Shown piece after piece: positions 18,356 through 27,589 of a stretch of 64,000 bases of DNA. A program made the translations under genes and the position numbers. Location of the stretch: the NCBI RefSeq assembly GCF_001310815.1, contig NZ_BAZK01000010.1:1-64000 (forward strand), written 5' to 3'. This DNA is from Pseudovibrio denitrificans JCM 12308. Lineage in GTDB: Bacteria; Pseudomonadota; Alphaproteobacteria; Rhizobiales; Stappiaceae. The notes below the pieces were generated by a model. That model did no database searches, was not told the origin of the DNA, and was given only the letters and a program-made list of their open reading frames with translations. How positions within the stretch are numbered: position 1 is the first letter of the stretch; the number at the start of each line of letters is the position of its first letter.

Positions 18356-18759
18356 TGCAAATGCCTGTAGTAATCATGCGAGACAATTAGTTGTATTATT
18401 ATATAATACAATCATTACAGGCATACCTATTTGATATTAGTATTTTGCCAGTGTTTTATTCATTTCATTGCCCATCGACATGTAAAGCTGGACTGAGCTG
18501 GATTTGAATTGCCGAGCGTTTGTCCTGAGCTCAACGAACCTGTATTTTTCTCTTAGAAGCAAGTTTAATGATATTGCCATGGAGTTGAGGCCTATTAGTG
18601 GCTGGGTTGCACAATGGCAGGCCGCATGTCAGCTATGCTCACCAAGCAACATGCTGCAATGGCGAAGGCTTTTGCATGATGAACCGCAGCTAAAGCACTC
18701 GTTAGATACGAGAGTTTCTTACTCTTCTGTACTTGCAAGATTGTTCTCTCAAGAACACA
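18356..18759. other. Gene-free interval
   Basis: It includes the AT-rich promoter side of the Sel1-like gene. A 97-codon plus-strand frame covers much of the interval but has no ribosome site and an unnatural composition, so I do not call it. Confidence 0.45.
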
Positions 18760-18783
18760 AAAGCCCCGAACAAACGGGGCTTT
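18760..18783 (-). terminator. Intrinsic terminator of the thiolase gene
   Basis: AAAGCCCCG and CGGGGCTTT form a nine-base stem with a six-base loop, followed by TTGTGTTCTT on the minus strand. It is nearly the same hairpin as the one at 16970. Confidence 0.8.
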
Positions 18784-18812
18784 CATGCGTTTACTGATAT
18801 CTCCAGTGGCGC

Positions 18813-19976
18813 TTACTTGAGGCGTTGCATGACGGAGACGTAGTTGGCGACGGCGGCGCCGCCCATATTGAAGATGCCGCCGAGTTCTGCGCCTTCTACC
18901 TGAATGCCGCCAGCTTCACCCACCAGCTGCATGGCTGTGAGGGCGTGCATGGACACGCCGGTTGCGCCAATTGGGTGGCCTTTTGCTTTCAGGCCGCCAG
19001 ATGGGTTGACCGGCAGTTTGCCGTCCTTCTGGGTCCAGCCTTCCAGAATAGCCTTTGCGCCCTGCCCTTCTGGCACCAGACCCATGGCTTCGTATTCGAT
19101 CAACTCAGCGATGGTGAAGCAGTCGTGAGTTTCGACGAAGGACAGATCTTCGATGGTGATGTTGGCCATGGAGAGCGCGCGCTTCCATGCTTCAGAACAA
19201 CCTTCGAACTTGAGGATGTCGCGCTTGGACATTGGCAGGAAGTCCTGCGCATGACCCAAGCCGCGGAAGGCGACTGCCTTCTTTGCGGAAAGCGCGGTGG
19301 TTGTGTCGGTGAGGACGATGGCTGCTGCACCGTCAGACACCAGCGAACAGTCGGTCCGCTTCAGTGGGCCAGCCACGAACGGGTTCTTCTCGCTCTCATT
19401 GAGGCAGAACTCCACGCCGAGGTCCTTACGCATCTGCGCGTATGGGTTTTCGACACCGTTCTTGTGGTTTTTCGCAGCGATGTGGGCCAGCGCTTCGCTC
19501 TGGTCGCCATGTTTCTGGAAGTACATGCCTGCTATTTTGCCGAAGACGCCAGCGAAACCAGCCGGGGTGTCGCCGTCTTCTGGCAGGTAGGAAGCTTTAA
19601 GCAGGTTTGCGCCGATTTCCGGACCGGGTGTGGTTGTCATCTGCTCAACGCCGACGACAAGTACGAACTTGGCATCACCTGCCTTGATGGATTTCACGCC
19701 CTGATGCACAGCAGCGGAGCCCGTCGCGCATGCGTTTTCAACGCGGGTGGTTGGCTTGAAGCGCAGGTTATCATCCGCCTGAAGCACGAGGCTTGCGGTG
19801 AAATCCTGCTTGGAGAACCCGGCGTTGAAGTGACCCAGAACGATCTCATCAATGTCTTCTGCGGCGAGACCGGCATCGGCAATCGCTTGCTTGGCAACCT
19901 TTGTTACGAGAGTCTCAACTGTCTCATCTGCCAGTTTGCCAAACGGTGTGTGTGCCCAACCAATAATTGCGGCCAT
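18813..19976 (-). CDS. SCP2-type thiolase / acetyl-CoA acetyltransferase
   Basis: The 387-residue protein has the thiolase fold. The acyl-accepting Cys83 lies in ENACATGSAA, the catalytic His in GHPIGATG, and another conserved His in VETHDCFT. The second cysteine motif of classical biosynthetic thiolases is replaced by FNMGGAAVANY, which places it in the SCP2/lipid-transfer-like branch. It should act on acyl-CoA thioesters, but substrate and direction cannot be read from sequence. It is monocistronic with its own terminator. No OB-fold partner, common for this branch, is adjacent. Confidence 0.88.
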   Translation of the reverse strand: MAAIIGWAHTPFGKLADETVETLVTKVAKQAIADAGLAAEDIDEIVLGHFNAGFSKQDFTASLVLQADDNLRFKPTTRVENACATGSAAVHQGVKSIKAGDAKFVLVVGVEQMTTTPGPEIGANLLKASYLPEDGDTPAGFAGVFGKIAGMYFQKHGDQSEALAHIAAKNHKNGVENPYAQMRKDLGVEFCLNESEKNPFVAGPLKRTDCSLVSDGAAAIVLTDTTTALSAKKAVAFRGLGHAQDFLPMSKRDILKFEGCSEAWKRALSMANITIEDLSFVETHDCFTIAELIEYEAMGLVPEGQGAKAILEGWTQKDGKLPVNPSGGLKAKGHPIGATGVSMHALTAMQLVGEAGGIQVEGAELGGIFNMGGAAVANYVSVMQRLK

Positions 19977-20350
19977 TTTCTTCTCCCAAAGGAATTAAAG
20001 TGGGTGCCGAAAGTCTCGCCTCAAACCCGGCTCTTAAATGCGCGCAAATCGTTTCACCCCTCGGCATAAGATGCAATCATACGGAAGTTGTAGTGAGCGG
20101 GGCTATCCGAGGGACTTTATGCTAGGTTTTGGTGTTCTGGCAGTTGCTTGCACCAGTTCACCACGTTTTACCGCCAGTTTTCACGATGGGGTTACATCCG
20201 CATTTTGTGGCGAGGGTGGTGCGGCGCTTGTTCGGCCCCTTAATTGATACCAATGGGTTTCAATTGGGTGAAAACAGTCCTTCATATTGAGCGAATTTCG
20301 GAATGTGTAGGGGGGAGTAAACTCAGGATTATTGCGGAAAATCCAAGAGT
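19977..20350. promoter_or_regulatory. Divergent promoter interval between the thiolase and a glycosyltransferase
   Basis: The region should contain promoters for both neighbours. A 69-codon open frame inside it lacks a ribosome site and is probably not a gene. I could not identify specific boxes. Confidence 0.35.
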
Positions 20351-21266
20351 TTGAGGCCCGGTATCTCCAGCCAGAGCAAAATCATCAGCATTGCAGAAAA
20401 GCGAGCCCAACAGGGGGCAGCGACCACAGATGGTCGTGCTGATGAAAAGCGCATTCCACTTTCCGTATTCATTATCGCCAAGAACGAAGAAGAGCGGATT
20501 GGCCGGACTATCGCCAGCTGCATTCAGTGGGCTGATGAGGTCATTGTGATCGACAGTGGTTCCACAGACCAAACTGTGACCGTTGCCCAGCGCATGGGCG
20601 CGCGGGTGCTGCACAATGACTGGAATGGCTATGGCTTGCAGAAACGCTTTGGTGAGGACCAGTGCCGGCATGACTGGATCCTGAACATTGATGCGGACGA
20701 GGTGGTGACGCCTGCATTGAGGGATGAGATTCTGGGGCTGTTTCAGACTTCTGTACTGGCGAACTATGACTTCTGGGAGGTCGACATCCGTGATGTTTGG
20801 CCTCACGAGGAGACAGCCGCCAAACACGCCTTTTCGCATAAGCAAATCCGGCTTTATCGCAAGAGCGTCGGGCGGTTTTCTGCCAGCTCGGTACATGACA
20901 CCGTTCGCCCGCCCAGCGCCGCCAAGATTGGCATGCTGAAAGCATATGGACCATCGCAGCATTCCCAGCATCACGTTCCACTATGACAAGATGAACCGCT
21001 ACTCGACCATGCAGGTTCAGGAGATGCGAGGACGTGGGCGCCGGTTGCCGCGCTATAGGTTGCTCTTTGAGTTTCCCCTGGCCTTTCTGAAGGGCTATCT
21101 GGTGCGCGGGTATTGCCGTTATGGCTGGTGGGGCCTGATTGCTTCCACCAACTACGCCGTGAGCCGGTACTTGCGGCTCGCCAAATTTGTTGAGGCTGAG
21201 CTGATGGAACAGTCAGGCCGGCCTGCAAAACACCCTTCCCCTTCCGCACAACACAAAAAAGCCTAG
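20351..21266 (+). pseudogene. Family 2 glycosyltransferase (WaaE/KdtX-like), frameshifted
   Basis: The N-terminal half has SVFIIAKNEEERIGRT, EVIVIDSGSTDQT and the metal-binding DxD-like NIDADEVV, typical of LPS core or polysaccharide GT2 enzymes of the WaaE type. The frame breaks near 20945 after KIGMLKA. The next frame continues MDHRSIPSITFHYDKMNRYS and the usual C-terminal region with KGYLVRGYCRYGWWG. The shift equals a two-base loss (perhaps one AT of an ATAT) or a one-base gain. The start is uncertain: the first usable codon is TTG at 20351. It is co-directional with the next GT2 gene, 19 bases away. Confidence 0.8.
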
Positions 21267-21285
21267 CACACAGGTGACTTAATCC

Positions 21286-22248
21286 ATGGCTGAACAACAA
21301 ACGCCAAGCAATCCCCCTCTTGTCAGCGTTTTGATCCCCGCCCGCGATGCAGCAGAAACACTCGGTGAAACCCTCAGCAGCCTGCTGGCACAGAGCTTCA
21401 CCGATTTTGCCGTTGTGCTGGTGGATGATGGTTCCACTGACGAAACACGGGAGATCGCCAAGCATTTTGCGGGGCATTTTCCAAAGGAGCAGTTTCAGAT
21501 TGTTGAAGGGCCAGCTAAGGGCATTTCCTCTGCGCTGAATGCGGGGCTTGCCGTGATCAAGAGCCCGCTTGTGGCGCGGTTGGATGCAGATGACCTTTCT
21601 GAGCCCCGTCGATTGGAGCGGCAAGTGCGGATTATGGAGCGCAATCCGGACTGGCTGCTGTGCGGGACTGAAGTTTCGGTGATTGATGAAAGTGGGCAGA
21701 TCATCGATCAGATGGAGTGTCCGAAGACGACGGTTGAAATCCGCAAGCGGCTTTATGAGAAGTGCTGCCTCTATCATCCGACCATCATGTTTCGACGAGA
21801 CGCTGTGATGGAGATTGGCGGCTATCGCTCTCAGTATGATGGCGCTGAGGACTATGATCTCTATTTGCGTTTGCTGGAGTATGGCAAGATTGGTGCCCTG
21901 AATGAGCGGTTGGTGCGATATCGCATCCATCCTGGTCAGGTAACCGCCCAACGTGGACGGCCTTATCGGATGATGGCAGACATGGTGCTGCTTGCCGCGA
22001 TAGCCCGCATGCATGAAGAAGAAGAGCCAGAGTTCACAAAGGACACTTTGGCGGCAGACCTGAGCAGTGCTTTGCGTGCTGAATTGAAGGAACGTGGTTT
22101 TCTGGAGATCACGCCCAAGGTCGCCCGGCATATGGCCGTGCGGATCAAACGGGCGAACGCCAAGGCGAAACGGCTAAAGGGCCTGCTGTTTCAGAAGAAT
22201 GCGCTTGCCGGGAACTACAAGGAAGCTGCAAAAGCGTTGATGGCTTAA
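21286..22248 (+). CDS. Family 2 glycosyltransferase
   Basis: A 320-residue GT-A enzyme. It has the N-terminal nucleotide-sugar site PLVSVLIPARDAAETLGET, VVLVDDGSTDET, the DxD motif in ARLDADDLS, and a downstream acceptor region with YDGAEDYDLYLRLLEYG. It probably adds a sugar to a cell-surface polysaccharide or lipid-linked intermediate; donor and acceptor are unknown. It forms a pair with the GT2 gene just upstream. The C-terminal 60 residues are basic and helical. Confidence 0.88.
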   Translation: MAEQQTPSNPPLVSVLIPARDAAETLGETLSSLLAQSFTDFAVVLVDDGSTDETREIAKHFAGHFPKEQFQIVEGPAKGISSALNAGLAVIKSPLVARLDADDLSEPRRLERQVRIMERNPDWLLCGTEVSVIDESGQIIDQMECPKTTVEIRKRLYEKCCLYHPTIMFRRDAVMEIGGYRSQYDGAEDYDLYLRLLEYGKIGALNERLVRYRIHPGQVTAQRGRPYRMMADMVLLAAIARMHEEEEPEFTKDTLAADLSSALRAELKERGFLEITPKVARHMAVRIKRANAKAKRLKGLLFQKNALAGNYKEAAKALMA

Positions 22249-22375
22249 AGAGCTGGATGGATAGCTTCTGACAGGCGCATCGGCTGGAGGAGCTGTTGAG
22301 TGACGAGAAGACTTGGCTCTTACGTCAGCATCCGCTCACCGTATGCTTTCTTCAGCGGTCTTGCCTTTGCGGCTC

Positions 22376-22813
22376 TTAGGTCGGTTTCATCCACTGAGCG
22401 AGTTCTATGGTGATCTTTTCTGGGCCGAAGAGGAAGACCAGCTTTCTGTCGTTGAACTCCATGACTTCAGAACGGGCGCTGAAACCGGCGGCCTGAAGGT
22501 GGGCTAGTCTGTCTTCCAGATCATCTACGGCAAAGCACAGATGGTTGTAGCCGGTTCGGCAGAGGTCTTCTGGGTATGGTTCTGCCCGGGCCTCAGGATT
22601 GCGGTAGTGGAGGAGTTGGATTTCAAACCTTGGGCTATGGCCTTTCAGCACCAATGTGACGTGGTCGGCCTCAAGATCCGGGATGCCCATGTACTCAGAA
22701 AACATCGGGCCTGAGATGACCAGCGCCTTTTGCTCTTCAAAATCCAGCAGTTTGAAGAATGTGCGCGCTTCCTCAAGGTCGCGGACGGCTACGGTGACGT
22801 GATCAGGGTGCAT
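22376..22813 (-). CDS. VOC family (glyoxalase/bleomycin-resistance fold) protein
   Basis: The 145-residue protein opens with MHPDHVTVAVRDLEEARTFF and has the second module start GYNHLCFAVDDLEDRL. This two-module pattern with metal-ligand His and Glu (final ITIELAQW) is typical of vicinal-oxygen-chelate enzymes. The frame is open to 22873, but the ATG at 22813 follows AGGAGATC and begins the conserved domain. The substrate is unknown. It lies just downstream of the GT4 gene and may be co-transcribed with it. Confidence 0.82.
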   Translation of the reverse strand: MHPDHVTVAVRDLEEARTFFKLLDFEEQKALVISGPMFSEYMGIPDLEADHVTLVLKGHSPRFEIQLLHYRNPEARAEPYPEDLCRTGYNHLCFAVDDLEDRLAHLQAAGFSARSEVMEFNDRKLVFLFGPEKITIELAQWMKPT

Positions 22814-22847
22814 CTGGTTGATCTCCTGAAACAGAAGGCGGACTAAC

Positions 22848-23986
22848 TCACTCGGATACGAGCATGTGGTCAATCAGGCCTTGCGTTTTGTTGGTGCCGC
22901 TGACGTGGTCATCCCACAGGCTCATGAGCATGTCGTCATAGGTCTCTGCAATCTGGTGAATGTTGAAGAGGCGCAGCACGCGTTCTCGCCCAGCCTTTGC
23001 CATCTCTTCGCGAAGGGGTTGGTTATCTGCCAGATCAAGCAGTGCGGTTGCGATCTCTTTAGGGGATCGTGGGTTGATCACCTTGCCGGTTTCACCCACG
23101 GCCTCCCACAGACCACCGGAGTGCGTGGTGATCACGGCGGCTCCGCAGCTCATGGCTTCGATCGCTGTGCGGCCAAAGCCCTCTGCAACAATGGAGGGCA
23201 CAACCGCTATGGAAGAGGTTGCAAGGCGCTGCTGAACGCTGGGCGCATCCAGATTGGTTTCTATGGAGACACTGGAAGAATGACCGGAGAGCATCTGGCG
23301 AAGGGAGTTGGCCGTTGATTGCTCTCCTTCATCCGTAACTGCTAGTACAAGATTCAGCTTCCAGCCGGATTTCTCCAGCCGCTCTGCACAGGCGAGCCAT
23401 GCCTGGGCCAGATCAAAGACGCCTTTGTCTTCCCGGGCGCGGCCCACATAGATCACGGAGTTTTCTTTTGGTGCCGGAGACCAGAGCTCGCAATCTATCC
23501 CGTTGGGTACGACAACACTGCGGGCTTTTACGCCGGTGAAGTTTTCGCAAAAGTTATTGCGGGCATCTTCACCAACCAGATGATCCCGGCCAGACGGTTC
23601 ATTTTGCGGGTGTATTTCCAGCGTTTGAAGGCGCTGTTGCGCTCAAACCTGCCGTGTCGGTGCAAGATTACGGGTGTGCCGGGAAAGTCAGTGATGATCT
23701 GGAACGCCGTTTCCAGATGCTGGTGCACGACGATCAGCTGCGGGCCGAACTCAGAGAGGGGATCATAAAACTTTGCGGGGGTTGGTTTCTTGCCCGGTTC
23801 TGTCACTGCAACAACATCAATATCATCAAACAGATCCTCTTCCCCACCAGCGAAGATGCGCAGATTGCTTTTGTTCTGGCTGTGAAGCGCCAGATCATGA
23901 GCGCACAGGTCTATTGATGTGGCTCGAGACTGACAGAAATGCATGTTACGCGGCATTACGATTGCAGTTCTCAACGCGGCCCCCAC
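22848..23986 (-). pseudogene. Family 4 glycosyltransferase, frameshifted
   Basis: Joined, the gene encodes about 380 residues of a GT-B enzyme. The N-terminal half contains PQLIVVHQHLETAF and PVILHRHGRFERNS. The C-terminal half has VIYVGRAREDKGVFDLAQA and the donor-binding signature EGFGRTAIEAMSCG. The frame is lost near 23575 after AGIIWL; the adjacent frame gives GEDARNNFCENF and then VVVPNGIDCELW. Restoring one base repairs it. It probably uses a nucleotide-sugar for surface polysaccharide or LPS synthesis and faces the two GT2 genes convergently. Confidence 0.85.
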
Positions 23987-24207
23987 TCTACTGTTTGCAT
24001 TCAGGAAAGCGGGAACTGGGGGGACTGTACATTCCTTAGAAGTCTTCCTTCCAAAATCAGGGGTGCTTCTTTACGGAGGTGATTTTCCCGCATGAGGGTG
24101 CCTGTGCATCTGTGGGAGGCAGAGCGCATAACGCTTGTAATTGGCGGGAAACAAAGGCATTAGAGCTGCACCTTTTACTGGTCCGCACTGTCGTGACCAA
24201 AAGCGGA

Positions 24208-25425
24208 ATGGATGGATCTTTGACAAAGCGCGTTGCAATCATCGGAGCAGGCCCTGCCGGGCTGTTTGCAGCTGAGCAGCTGGCGAAAGCCGGTGTGTCG
24301 GTAAGCGTGTTTGATCAACGCCCTTCCCCTGCCCGCAAGTTTCTGATGGCTGGTCTTGGTGGCCTCAATCTGACCCATAGCGAGGATCTGGAGACATTTC
24401 TCAGCCGCTATCGTCCTGCGCATGAGCAACTGCTGCAGTCTGTGAGAGCGTTCCCTCCGGCAGCGCTACGGGAGTGGAGTGCTGAACTGGGTGAGCCGAC
24501 GTTTGCTGGCTCCAGCGGCAAGGTGTTTCCTGAAAGCTTCAAGGCCTCCCCTCTTCTGCGCAATTGGCTGAAGCTGCTGGCTCAGCATGGGGTGATGCTG
24601 TATTCCAACACCCGCTGGTGTGGGTTTGATGATGCTGGAGCTCTTTTGCTTCAGAAAGGCGATGAAGCTGTCGAAACGCAGAGCTTTGATGCGGTTTTGC
24701 TGGCCCTGGGCGGTGGCTCCTGGGCCAAGCTTGGTTCTGATGGCTCCTGGGTTTACATCTTGCGCGACAAGCAGATTGAGGTGAAAGAGCTGCTCCCGGC
24801 CAATTGCGGATTTGAGATTGCGTTTTCTGATCACTTCAAAGAGCGCTATAAGGGAACGCCTCTCAAAAAGATTGCTATCTCGCATGGTGGCCAGCGTGTT
24901 GTTGGCGATGCGATGCTTGATGCTTCCGGGATTGAAGGCGGCGTAGTCTATGCGCTTTCTGCAGTTTTGCGGGATGCTATCCTTGAGAACGGTTCCACGC
25001 AGATTGAGGTTGATCTGAAGCCGGATGTGTCCGCTGAAAAGCTGGTTGCCAAGTTGAAGAAACCGCGCGGTAAGCAATCCATGAGTAACTTCCTGCGCAA
25101 GGCCACTGGCCTACCCGCAGCGGCGATTGCCTTGCTGCGAGAGGCTGGGCCGTTGCCGGTTGAGGCCGATGAGCTGGCGGCGCACATCAAGGCTTTGCCG
25201 TTACAGCTCACCGCTCCTCGACCGATTGACCGCGCGATCTCCAGCGCGGGTGGTGTTTCTTTTGATGAGATCGACGAGCACTATATGCTCACCAAACTGC
25301 CTGGCGTGTTCGTAGCCGGTGAGATGCTGGACTGGGAGGCTCCGACCGGTGGCTATCTGCTGCAGGCCGTGTTCGCAACAGGCCGCTCCGCTGCACGTGG
25401 CATTCAGGCATATCTTCAAGCCTGA
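24208..25425 (+). CDS. FAD-dependent oxidoreductase of the HI0933-like family
   Basis: The 405-residue flavoprotein has the Rossmann dinucleotide-binding motif AIIGAGPAGLFAAEQLAKAG at its N-terminus, the family signature GLGGLNLTHSED, and a C-terminal FAD contact region GVFVAGEMLDWEAPTGGYLL. It belongs to the TIGR03862-type branch of HI0933-like proteins. The frame is open back to 24079, but the ATG at 24208 places the GAGPAG motif right at the start as expected. Its reaction is not known. Its 3' end overlaps the convergent ftrA-like gene by ten bases. A second, more distant relative is at 39554. Confidence 0.85.
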   Translation: MDGSLTKRVAIIGAGPAGLFAAEQLAKAGVSVSVFDQRPSPARKFLMAGLGGLNLTHSEDLETFLSRYRPAHEQLLQSVRAFPPAALREWSAELGEPTFAGSSGKVFPESFKASPLLRNWLKLLAQHGVMLYSNTRWCGFDDAGALLLQKGDEAVETQSFDAVLLALGGGSWAKLGSDGSWVYILRDKQIEVKELLPANCGFEIAFSDHFKERYKGTPLKKIAISHGGQRVVGDAMLDASGIEGGVVYALSAVLRDAILENGSTQIEVDLKPDVSAEKLVAKLKKPRGKQSMSNFLRKATGLPAAAIALLREAGPLPVEADELAAHIKALPLQLTAPRPIDRAISSAGGVSFDEIDEHYMLTKLPGVFVAGEMLDWEAPTGGYLLQAVFATGRSAARGIQAYLQA

Positions 25426-26405
25426 CGGGTTTGGAACTGGCGGCGGTAAGCTGTTGGGGTGGTACCGTATTTGCTTCTGAAGTGATGGCGCAGGGTTGCT
25501 GCTGAGCCGAAACCGCAGAGGTGGGAGAGGTTTTCCATATCCATGGTCTCTTCCGCTTCCAGCAGGAGCTTGGCTGTTTCCAGCTGTTTGGCGCGTCGCC
25601 ATTCTGCCGGTGCCTGACCGGTGACCTTTGAGAATTTGCGGATGAAGGTACGCTGGCTCATGCCCATGAGGGCAGCCATTTCTGGCACAGACATGGTATA
25701 GGCCCGCTTCTTTTCCAGCTCCTCAAAGAGGGAGGCAAAGCGTTTGCTTTCCCTTTCTTCCGGCACAGGCTGTTCTGCGAACTGGGTTTGTGTACCTTCC
25801 CGGAAAGGCGGGGCGACCAGTCGCTTGGCGACGCTGTTGGCGATCTGGGACCCATAGTCCTGCCGGATGATGTGGAGGGCCAGATCAATGCCTGCTGCAC
25901 TGCCTGCGGAGGTGAACACTCTGTCGGTTTCAGAGTACAAGCGGTCTTCTTCCACGTTGATGGCGGGAAACTCGCTTTGCAGGGCTTCGGCGTAGCGCCA
26001 GTGGGTGGTGGCTATTCTGCCGTTCAGCAGGCCCGCTTGTGCCAGCACAAATGCACCGGAGCAGATGGAGGCAACACGGGCACCGCGCGTGTAGGCTTTG
26101 CAAAGTGCTTCGATCAGGTCTTCCGGCACCGGGGTTTCGATACCGCGCCAACCGGGGATGATGATGATGTCAGCATGTTCCAGCGCGTCGAGCTGCTTTT
26201 CAGCTTTGATCTCTAGACCGCCTGCGGCTCGGATTGGGCCGTCTTCAATGGCGACGGTTTCGTACCTGTACCAGTTTGCGCCAAACTCTGGTCGTGGCAG
26301 GCCGAAGAGCTCGTAGGCCTGTCCGAATTCGAAGGTGCACAGGCCATCATAGATGAGCGTTGCAACGAGTGGGCCTTTGGGCTTGGTGGATGTCTTTGAA
26401 ATCAT
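25416..26405 (-). CDS. ftrA: FtrA/GlxA-type transcriptional regulator (DJ-1/PfpI domain plus AraC helix-turn-helix)
   Basis: The 329-residue protein has an N-terminal DJ-1/PfpI-like domain (ADIIIIPGWRG, then ASICSGAFVLAQAGLLNG with the nucleophile-elbow Cys). The C-terminal AraC domain has two helix-turn-helices (SVPEMAALMGMSQRTFIRKF and LSHLCGFGSAATLRHHFRSK). This combination and length match FtrA. It is divergent from the rhodanese gene with about 220 bases between the starts, a pairing I recall from other proteobacteria. Control of that gene is likely but inferred. Confidence 0.85.
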   Translation of the reverse strand: MISKTSTKPKGPLVATLIYDGLCTFEFGQAYELFGLPRPEFGANWYRYETVAIEDGPIRAAGGLEIKAEKQLDALEHADIIIIPGWRGIETPVPEDLIEALCKAYTRGARVASICSGAFVLAQAGLLNGRIATTHWRYAEALQSEFPAINVEEDRLYSETDRVFTSAGSAAGIDLALHIIRQDYGSQIANSVAKRLVAPPFREGTQTQFAEQPVPEERESKRFASLFEELEKKRAYTMSVPEMAALMGMSQRTFIRKFSKVTGQAPAEWRRAKQLETAKLLLEAEETMDMENLSHLCGFGSAATLRHHFRSKYGTTPTAYRRQFQTRQA

Positions 26406-26523
26406 CGGAAATCATGCATTTTGAAATTGGCGTATTTTTTACGAATATAGTCATTCAAGCCAGTTTTGTGCAACGGGGAAATTCTTCAGATTACCTGAGC
26501 AGGCGAGATTCCTGCCATCACCG

Positions 26524-26562
26524 AAAGCAGTTCAGCGAAGCACCCATCGCACAAGCTGCTTT
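26524..26562. repeat. Degenerate palindromic repeat related to 14506-14548
   Basis: AAAGCAGTTCA (26524-26534) repeats eleven bases of the palindrome at 14508, and AGCTGCTTT (26554-26562) is a decayed right arm. It lies in the ftrA-rhodanese intergenic region. Seven bases per arm still pair. Confidence 0.4.
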
Positions 26563-26627
26563 AAAACAAGCGTTTTTGGTGCTCCTGCCCCCTAAACGGG
26601 AGCGCCATCATAGATTTGGAGAGAGAC

Positions 26628-27041
26628 ATGGCTTCACGTGCACTCGAATATTCCCCGGCAGACCCGAAGCTGGCACTCGGGCATTTCCGTTCCATCCTGC
26701 AGTTTGAAACTGACTGCTCAGATGTTCAGGCTGATCTGGCAGAAGGTACAGCTGAGTTTGTGTTGCTTGATGTGCGCGGCCCAGTTCGGTTTGCGCAAGG
26801 ACACGTGGATGGGGCACTTTGCATGCATCACCGTGATCTGACGGAAGAGAACCTTGCCAAGTGGCCGATGGATACCGTGTTCGTGGTTTATTGCGCCGGA
26901 CCACACTGCAACGGAGCGGACAAAGCGGCTTATAACCTCTCAGTCCTGGGTCGCCCGGTGAAGATTATGCTGGGCGGTATGACCGGCTGGATCGACGAAG
27001 GCTTTGAGCTGGTTAAGTCACCGGCAGAAGAAATCGCTTAA
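26628..27041 (+). CDS. Rhodanese-like domain protein
   Basis: The 137-residue single-domain protein carries the rhodanese core: VLLDVRGPVRFAQGHVDGA near the middle and the active-site loop YCAGPHCNGA, whose first Cys would carry the persulfide. The C-terminal GGMTGWIDEGFE is also family-typical. It should transfer sulfane sulfur to an unknown acceptor in the cytoplasm. The ATG at 26628 is chosen because GGAGAG lies six bases before it; an in-frame ATG at 26616 has no such site. It is divergent from ftrA and followed by a hairpin terminator. Confidence 0.88.
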   Translation: MASRALEYSPADPKLALGHFRSILQFETDCSDVQADLAEGTAEFVLLDVRGPVRFAQGHVDGALCMHHRDLTEENLAKWPMDTVFVVYCAGPHCNGADKAAYNLSVLGRPVKIMLGGMTGWIDEGFELVKSPAEEIA

Positions 27042-27048
27042 AGGCAGA

Positions 27049-27077
27049 AAGCACCGGGGCTGACCTCGGTGCTTTTC
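27049..27077 (+). terminator. Intrinsic terminator of the rhodanese gene
   Basis: AAGCACCGGGG and CCTCGGTGCTT form an imperfect stem with one mismatch and a four-base loop, ending in TTTTC. Confidence 0.75.
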
Positions 27078-27093
27078 AATCATGGTTTTGCGC

Positions 27094-27498
27094 TTAGCTT
27101 TTCTTTTTCTTCTTGCCTGCTTTTTCGAACATCGGCTTCATTTTCTCGTCCTCGCGCGCCATTTTGCAAAGTTGAGCTGATGTCTTGTCTTTGTAGGCTT
27201 TTGAGTAGTGCGTGTACCTTTCCAGATAGACGTTCACGTACTGTTTGACGGCGCATTTCCTATTGGCGCTTTTGCTGGCGAGGCACACAAGCATGGCAGA
27301 TTGCGCCAGCAAATCCTGGTTCTTCATCGTCATAGAAGGGCAGTGTTTATCAATGTAGTTTGCTCGTGCCACTTTATCTGCCTGATCAACAAACAGATCT
27401 GGCAAGGAAGACCGTGTGGTCACACATCCACTCAGTACAACCGCTGCTGCAAGCACTACAAATAATTTTAGATAATTTTTCAAAGTATTAGCTCCCAT
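27094..27498 (-). CDS. Small lipoprotein, function unknown
   Basis: The 134-residue protein has a lipoprotein signal: a hydrophobic core ending in VVLSGC, so Cys25 would be acylated. The mature part is basic with several Cys residues (KHCPSM, MLVCLAS, RKCAVKQY, QLCKMA) and ends in a poly-lysine tail KKKKKS. The even number of cysteines suggests periplasmic disulfides. No known domain is apparent to me. It is convergent with the rhodanese gene. Confidence 0.65.
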   Translation of the reverse strand: MGANTLKNYLKLFVVLAAAVVLSGCVTTRSSLPDLFVDQADKVARANYIDKHCPSMTMKNQDLLAQSAMLVCLASKSANRKCAVKQYVNVYLERYTHYSKAYKDKTSAQLCKMAREDEKMKPMFEKAGKKKKKS

Positions 27499-27589
27499 AG
27501 CAAGTTAGAGCTAATTAGATGCATAAAGCACGTTTTGCAATTTTAAGATGAACTTTAATTACTACCCAATACAAAAGTTGCACCCCACA

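Noticed and set aside
18504..18797. A 97-codon plus-strand frame between the Sel1-like and thiolase genes
   Set aside because: It runs into the thiolase terminator hairpin, lacks a start signal and does not read like a protein.
20038..20247. A 69-codon frame in the thiolase-glycosyltransferase gap
   Set aside because: No ribosome site; low-complexity composition; the gap more likely holds divergent promoters.
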